From assembly GCA_913054055.1 (NCBI GenBank), contig CAJXIT010000121.1, positions 1-9,515 of the forward strand: a stretch of DNA of 9,515 nucleotides. Reading direction: 5' to 3'. Numbering within the stretch: the stretch's first letter is position 1; the number at the start of each line of letters is the position of its first letter. A program made the position numbers and the translations under genes. Origin of the DNA: an uncultured Thalassolituus sp. Lineage in GTDB: Bacteria; Pseudomonadota; Gammaproteobacteria; Pseudomonadales; Oceanobacteraceae. The notes under the pieces were generated by a model. The model ran no database searches. It was given only the letters and a program-made list of their open reading frames with translations, and was not told the origin of the DNA. Positions 7,161 through 9,515 of the stretch are shown piece by piece.

Positions 7161-7718
7161 TTATACCTGCATTAGGTCTTTTTCTTTCTCAGCCAATAGC
7201 TCATCTACTTGCTTGATGAACTTATCAGTGATTTTTTGTACTTCAGCTTCCCCTTGACGCTCTTCATCTTCACTGATTTCTTTTTCTTTCAGTAAGTCTT
7301 TAATATCACCATTTGCATCACGACGGATATTACGAACAGAGATACGGCCTTTTTCTGCTTCTGCACGGGCTTGCTTGATGAAGTCTTTACGGGTTTCTTC
7401 TGTCAACATTGGCATAGGAATACGGATAATATCGCCATTCGTTGCAGGGTTAATACCTAAATCACTTTTCATGATGGCTTTTTCAATCACAGCCACCATT
7501 GGCTTTTCCCACGGGTTAATCGCAAGGGTACGGCCATCTTCAACAATAATGTTGGCCACTTGAGAGATTTCAGTTGGAGAACCGTAATAATCTACCGTGA
7601 TACCATCAAGAATAGCTGGGTTAGCACGACCCGTTCTTACTTTTTTGAACGCATCAATCATTGCATTTACGCTTTTTTGCATGCGTGCTTGTGCGTCTTG
7701 TTGAATTTCATTAATCAT
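7161..7718 (-). CDS. frr: Ribosome recycling factor
   Basis: RRF splits the post-termination ribosome together with EF-G. From the ATG at 7718 the product is 185 residues, exactly the E. coli length, starting MINEIQQDAQARM, which aligns with the E. coli MISDIRKDAEVRM. The family segments KVRTGRANPAILDGI, VEDGRTL, AIMKSDLGINP and VRNIRRDAN are all present, covering the three-helix bundle and the small beta domain; it ends DLMQV (E. coli ELMQF). The frame stays open upstream to a GTG at 7733, but that would add MEKKK with no ribosome binding site of its own, whereas GGAG lies 9 bases before 7718. The start lies 8 bases inside the end of pyrH, so the two genes overlap and are probably translationally coupled. 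Confidence 0.97.
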   Translation of the reverse strand: MINEIQQDAQARMQKSVNAMIDAFKKVRTGRANPAILDGITVDYYGSPTEISQVANIIVEDGRTLAINPWEKPMVAVIEKAIMKSDLGINPATNGDIIRIPMPMLTEETRKDFIKQARAEAEKGRISVRNIRRDANGDIKDLLKEKEISEDEERQGEAEVQKITDKFIKQVDELLAEKEKDLMQV

Positions 7719-8460
7719 TTTCTTTTTCTCCACACAAGATGGTAGTGCCGTCTTCGCTACTCATCATAATCTTGCCCATAATACCTGGACTAACCATATT
7801 AAATACACGTAAAGGCATGTTGTGGTCACGAGCCAAACAGATAGCCGTTAAGTCCATTACCCCTAACTGCCTTTCTAAAACTTCATCATAAGTTAAGGTA
7901 TCAAACTTAACTGCATTAGGGTTTTTCTTAGGGTCAGAATCATAAACCCCGTCCACATTGGTGGCTTTTAAAACCACATCCGCCTCAATCTCAATACCGC
8001 GCAAACATGCGGCAGAATCCGTTGTGAAAAACGGGTTACCGGTTCCTGCAGAAAAAATAACCACATCACCACCGCTTAAGTGGCGAACAGCACGGCGACG
8101 ATCGTAATGCTCTACAATACCGCTCATAGGTATAGCAGACATAACACGGGACTTAATATTGCTGCGCTCTAGCGCATCACGCATGGCCAAAGCATTCATT
8201 ACCGTGGCTAACATACCCATGTGATCACCGGTTACACGGTCAAGACCCGCTTTACTTAGCTCGGCACCGCGAAATAAATTACCACCGCCAATTACCAAAC
8301 CCACTTGAACACCCACACCCACTAACTGGCCAATTTCTAGGGCCATGGCATCCAATACCTTTGGATCAATACCAAACTCTTGATCACCTTGAAGCGCTTC
8401 ACCGCTTAACTTCAATAGAACGCGTTTGTATTTTGGGCTGCGATTCTCTGCAGTGGGCAT
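7711..8460 (-). CDS. pyrH: UMP kinase
   Basis: PyrH phosphorylates UMP to UDP with ATP. It is the bacterial, hexameric, amino-acid-kinase-type enzyme, which in the family is activated by GTP and inhibited by UTP. The product is 249 residues (E. coli 241). It has the N-terminal KLSGEALQG (17-25), the glycine-rich GGGNLFRGAE (from 58) and the UMP-binding segment RVTGDHMGMLATVMN. The phosphate-binding FSAGTGNPFFTTDSAA and the ATP-binding region ATNVDGVYDSDPKKNP follow. All are intact. GAGG lies 6 bases before the ATG. It is separated from tsf by 183 bases holding two hairpins and possible promoters, so it may start its own transcription unit; at its end it overlaps frr by 8 bases. Confidence 0.98.
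   Translation of the reverse strand: MPTAENRSPKYKRVLLKLSGEALQGDQEFGIDPKVLDAMALEIGQLVGVGVQVGLVIGGGNLFRGAELSKAGLDRVTGDHMGMLATVMNALAMRDALERSNIKSRVMSAIPMSGIVEHYDRRRAVRHLSGGDVVIFSAGTGNPFFTTDSAACLRGIEIEADVVLKATNVDGVYDSDPKKNPNAVKFDTLTYDEVLERQLGVMDLTAICLARDHNMPLRVFNMVSPGIMGKIMMSSEDGTTILCGEKEND
7728..7731 (-). promoter_or_regulatory. Ribosome binding site of frr (decides the start)
   Basis: GGAG lies 9 bases before the ATG at 7718, inside the last codons of pyrH. It overlaps the alternative upstream GTG at 7731-7733, which argues against that start. Confidence 0.75.
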
Positions 8461-8466
8461 ATTACA

Positions 8467-8470
8467 CCTC
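8467..8470 (-). promoter_or_regulatory. Ribosome binding site of pyrH
   Basis: GAGG (within TGAGGTG) lies 6 bases before the ATG at 8460, a good match and spacing that supports this start. Confidence 0.7.
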
Positions 8471-8507
8471 AGTATCTATGGTCAGAATTCTGCTTAGGCC
8501 TAGTTAT

Positions 8508-8535
8508 AACATAAAAGCCTGTCATTTCACTGCAA
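8508..8535 (-). promoter_or_regulatory. Possible pyrH promoter
   Basis: TTGCAG (8535-8530), a 16-base spacer and TATGTT (8513-8508) resemble sigma-70 elements, with 3 of 6 and 4 of 6 consensus matches. A TATAAC follows directly at 8508-8503 but is too far from this -35. The site lies just after the second hairpin, where a promoter for pyrH-frr would be expected. The match is weak. Confidence 0.25.
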
Positions 8536-8581
8536 AACCCCAGAACCAAACAGGTTAATTTCTGCTCAGTTTACTGGGGTT
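8534..8581 (-). terminator. Terminator-like hairpin 2 in the tsf-pyrH gap
   Basis: On the minus strand AACCCCAG (8581-8574) pairs perfectly with CTGGGGTT (8543-8536). The 30-base interior holds a small stem AACC/GGTT (8556-8553 with 8547-8544) abutting the main stem. A TTTT run (8537-8534) overlaps the stem end. The stem is GC-rich and followed by Ts, but the large interior and short T-run make it an imperfect intrinsic terminator. Confidence 0.4.
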
Positions 8582-8591
8582 ATGACACACA

Positions 8592-8623
8592 AATGCCGAG
8601 TAAGGCTAACCAAACTCGGCATT
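8592..8623 (-). terminator. Likely tsf transcription terminator (hairpin 1)
   Basis: AATGCCGAGT (8623-8614) pairs perfectly with ACTCGGCATT (8601-8592), a 10-base-pair stem. The 12-base interior can close further through GG/CC around a TTAG loop. It starts 20 bases after the tsf stop and is followed by TGTGTGTC after the TT at the stem end. This is a loose U-rich tail rather than a solid run, so termination may be partial. It is a natural end for an rpsB-tsf transcript. Confidence 0.55.
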
Positions 8624-8633
8624 CAATCAGTTA

Positions 8634-8662
8634 ATTATAAAAATTAACCTTTAAGCTGTGCA
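8634..8662 (-). promoter_or_regulatory. Possible sigma-70 promoter at the end of tsf
   Basis: TGCACA (8662-8657; 4 of 6 to TTGACA), a 17-base spacer and a perfect TATAAT (8639-8634) lie across the tsf stop. Transcription would begin near 8627, just before hairpin 1. The AT-rich stretch could give TATAAT by chance, so this is tentative. Confidence 0.3.
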
Positions 8663-9498
8663 GCTACTTCAGCAGCGAAGTCAGTCTCTTCAACTTCGAT
8701 ACCATCACCTACTTCGTAACGTACAAAGCCAACAACTTCCGCGCCAGCTGCTTTCGCTAGCTTACCAATTGTTTGCTCTGGATCTTTAACGAAAGGCTGC
8801 TCAACAAGGCTGTTCTCTTTAAGGAACTTGTTGATACGACCGCCCATCATTTTTTCAACGATGGCGTCTGGCTTGCCTTCCATATCAGGCTGAGCCTTGA
8901 TAATGGCCTTTTCTTTCTCTAGTTCTTCTTCTGGCATATCAGCAGGAGCAAGAACACGAGGGTTAACTGCTGTTACGTGCATTGCGATGTCGTTTGCTAA
9001 CTCAGCGCTACCGCCTTTAAGTGCAACAAGTGCTGCAATACGGTTGTTAGAGTGGACGTAACCACCAACGATTTCGCCTTCAACGATTTCTGCACGACGC
9101 GCAGAAATGTTTTCACCGATTTTTTGAACCAGTGCGTCACGAACGTCTTTCAAAGAACCATCGTTCATTGCTGCAACATTTGTGTCTTTTGCTTCAAATG
9201 CTTTATCAGCCACTGTGTTAGCAAATGCTAGGAAATCTTCGTTTTTCGCAGCAAAGTCAGTTTCAGAGTTAACTTCAACTAGGATTGCAGAGTCAGCCGC
9301 TGACTTAATTACTACAACGCCTTCAGCCGCAGTACGACCTGCTTTTTTAGCCGCTTTAAGGCCAGAGTTCTTACGCATCTCTTCGATTGCAACATCGATA
9401 TCGCCGTCAGCTGCTGCAAGTGCTTTTTTGCACTCCATCATGCCTAGGCCAGTGCGCTCACGTAATTCTTTAACTAATTTTGCAGATACAGCTGCCAT
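8644..9498 (-). CDS. tsf: Elongation factor Ts
   Basis: EF-Ts is the nucleotide-exchange factor that releases GDP from EF-Tu. From the ATG at 9498 the product is 284 residues (E. coli 283). The N-terminal UBA-like domain holds the family signature LVKELRERTGLGMMECKKAL (8-27). The second signature surrounds T80-D81-F82, whose D-F pair is the element that in E. coli disturbs the magnesium site of EF-Tu. Two core subdomains and the end TDFAAEVAAQLKG follow. The frame is open to a GTG at 9507 that would add three residues, but GGGTGA lies 5 bases before 9498 and overlaps that GTG, and the family starts at MAxxxA-LVKELR; so 9498 is preferred. rpsB, its usual upstream partner, would lie beyond the right edge. 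Confidence 0.97.
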   Translation of the reverse strand: MAAVSAKLVKELRERTGLGMMECKKALAAADGDIDVAIEEMRKNSGLKAAKKAGRTAAEGVVVIKSAADSAILVEVNSETDFAAKNEDFLAFANTVADKAFEAKDTNVAAMNDGSLKDVRDALVQKIGENISARRAEIVEGEIVGGYVHSNNRIAALVALKGGSAELANDIAMHVTAVNPRVLAPADMPEEELEKEKAIIKAQPDMEGKPDAIVEKMMGGRINKFLKENSLVEQPFVKDPEQTIGKLAKAAGAEVVGFVRYEVGDGIEVEETDFAAEVAAQLKG

Positions 9499-9503
9499 AG
9501 TTG

Positions 9504-9509
9504 TCACCC
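9504..9509 (-). promoter_or_regulatory. Ribosome binding site of tsf (decides the start)
   Basis: GGGTGA lies 5 bases before the ATG at 9498 and contains the alternative GTG at 9505-9507. Only 17 bases of upstream sequence are in the window, and nothing else can be read from them. Confidence 0.6.
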
Positions 9510-9515
9510 AAATTT

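Noticed and set aside
7560..7745. Plus-strand frame of 61 codons across the frr/pyrH joint
   Set aside because: It is the antisense of two overlapping conserved genes, with no start context or recognisable domain.
8497..8525. ATGACA (8525-8520) as a -35 box for pyrH
   Set aside because: It matches TTGACA at 5 of 6 positions, but no acceptable -10 lies 16-18 bases downstream (TAGGCC at 17); TATAAC is only 11 bases away.
8361..8558. Plus-strand frame of 65 codons running from pyrH antisense into the tsf-pyrH gap
   Set aside because: Most of it mirrors the pyrH 5' end, and the remainder passes through hairpin arms and AT-rich spacer; no family resemblance.
1..9515. Undescribed defence, mobile or biosynthetic system
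   Set aside because: All coding capacity is taken by nine known housekeeping genes in conserved order; no repeats flanking an insertion, no transposase, integrase or unusual composition was seen.

Overview
The window holds a block of co-oriented housekeeping genes, all on the minus strand, so transcription runs from the right edge to the left edge. In transcription order they are tsf, pyrH, frr, uppS, cdsA, dxr, rseP, bamA and the 5' part of skp (ompH/hlpA), which runs off the left edge. Every protein is recognisable by length and motifs. I see no mobile element, tRNA, rRNA, CRISPR array, toxin or defence gene, and no gene-free stretch longer than 183 bases.

The organism is a Gram-negative gammaproteobacterium: it has an outer-membrane assembly protein, a periplasmic chaperone and a site-2 protease of the RseP type. 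The order frr-uppS-cdsA-dxr-rseP is the one known from Pseudomonas and relatives; in Escherichia coli dxr lies between frr and uppS. With the AT-leaning composition this suggests a marine Pseudomonadales/Oceanospirillales-type bacterium, but I cannot name the genus from the sequence alone.

Layout from right to left. The first part is translation and nucleotide supply: tsf (EF-Tu recycling), pyrH (UMP kinase) and frr (ribosome recycling). A 183-base gap between tsf and pyrH carries two successive hairpins and possible promoter elements. A 64-base gap between frr and uppS carries one long bulged hairpin. The second part serves the envelope: uppS makes undecaprenyl diphosphate for peptidoglycan and O-antigen carriers, cdsA makes CDP-diacylglycerol for phospholipids, dxr supplies the isoprenoid pathway that feeds uppS, rseP is the intramembrane protease of the envelope stress response, and bamA and skp fold and insert outer-membrane proteins. 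Spacing is tight: uppS and cdsA are 1 base apart, and cdsA/dxr and dxr/rseP each overlap in an ATGA, which points to translational coupling.

This is mostly an ordinary conserved region, and I found no new biological system. The points most worth a second look are the tandem hairpins after tsf (terminator or small RNA), the bulged hairpin before uppS, and two features in the BamA surface loops: an EF-hand-like acidic motif in loop 6 and a cysteine pair in loop 7, where E. coli has its cysteine pair in loop 6. Two starts are better placed inside the longest open frames (frr at 7718, tsf at 9498).
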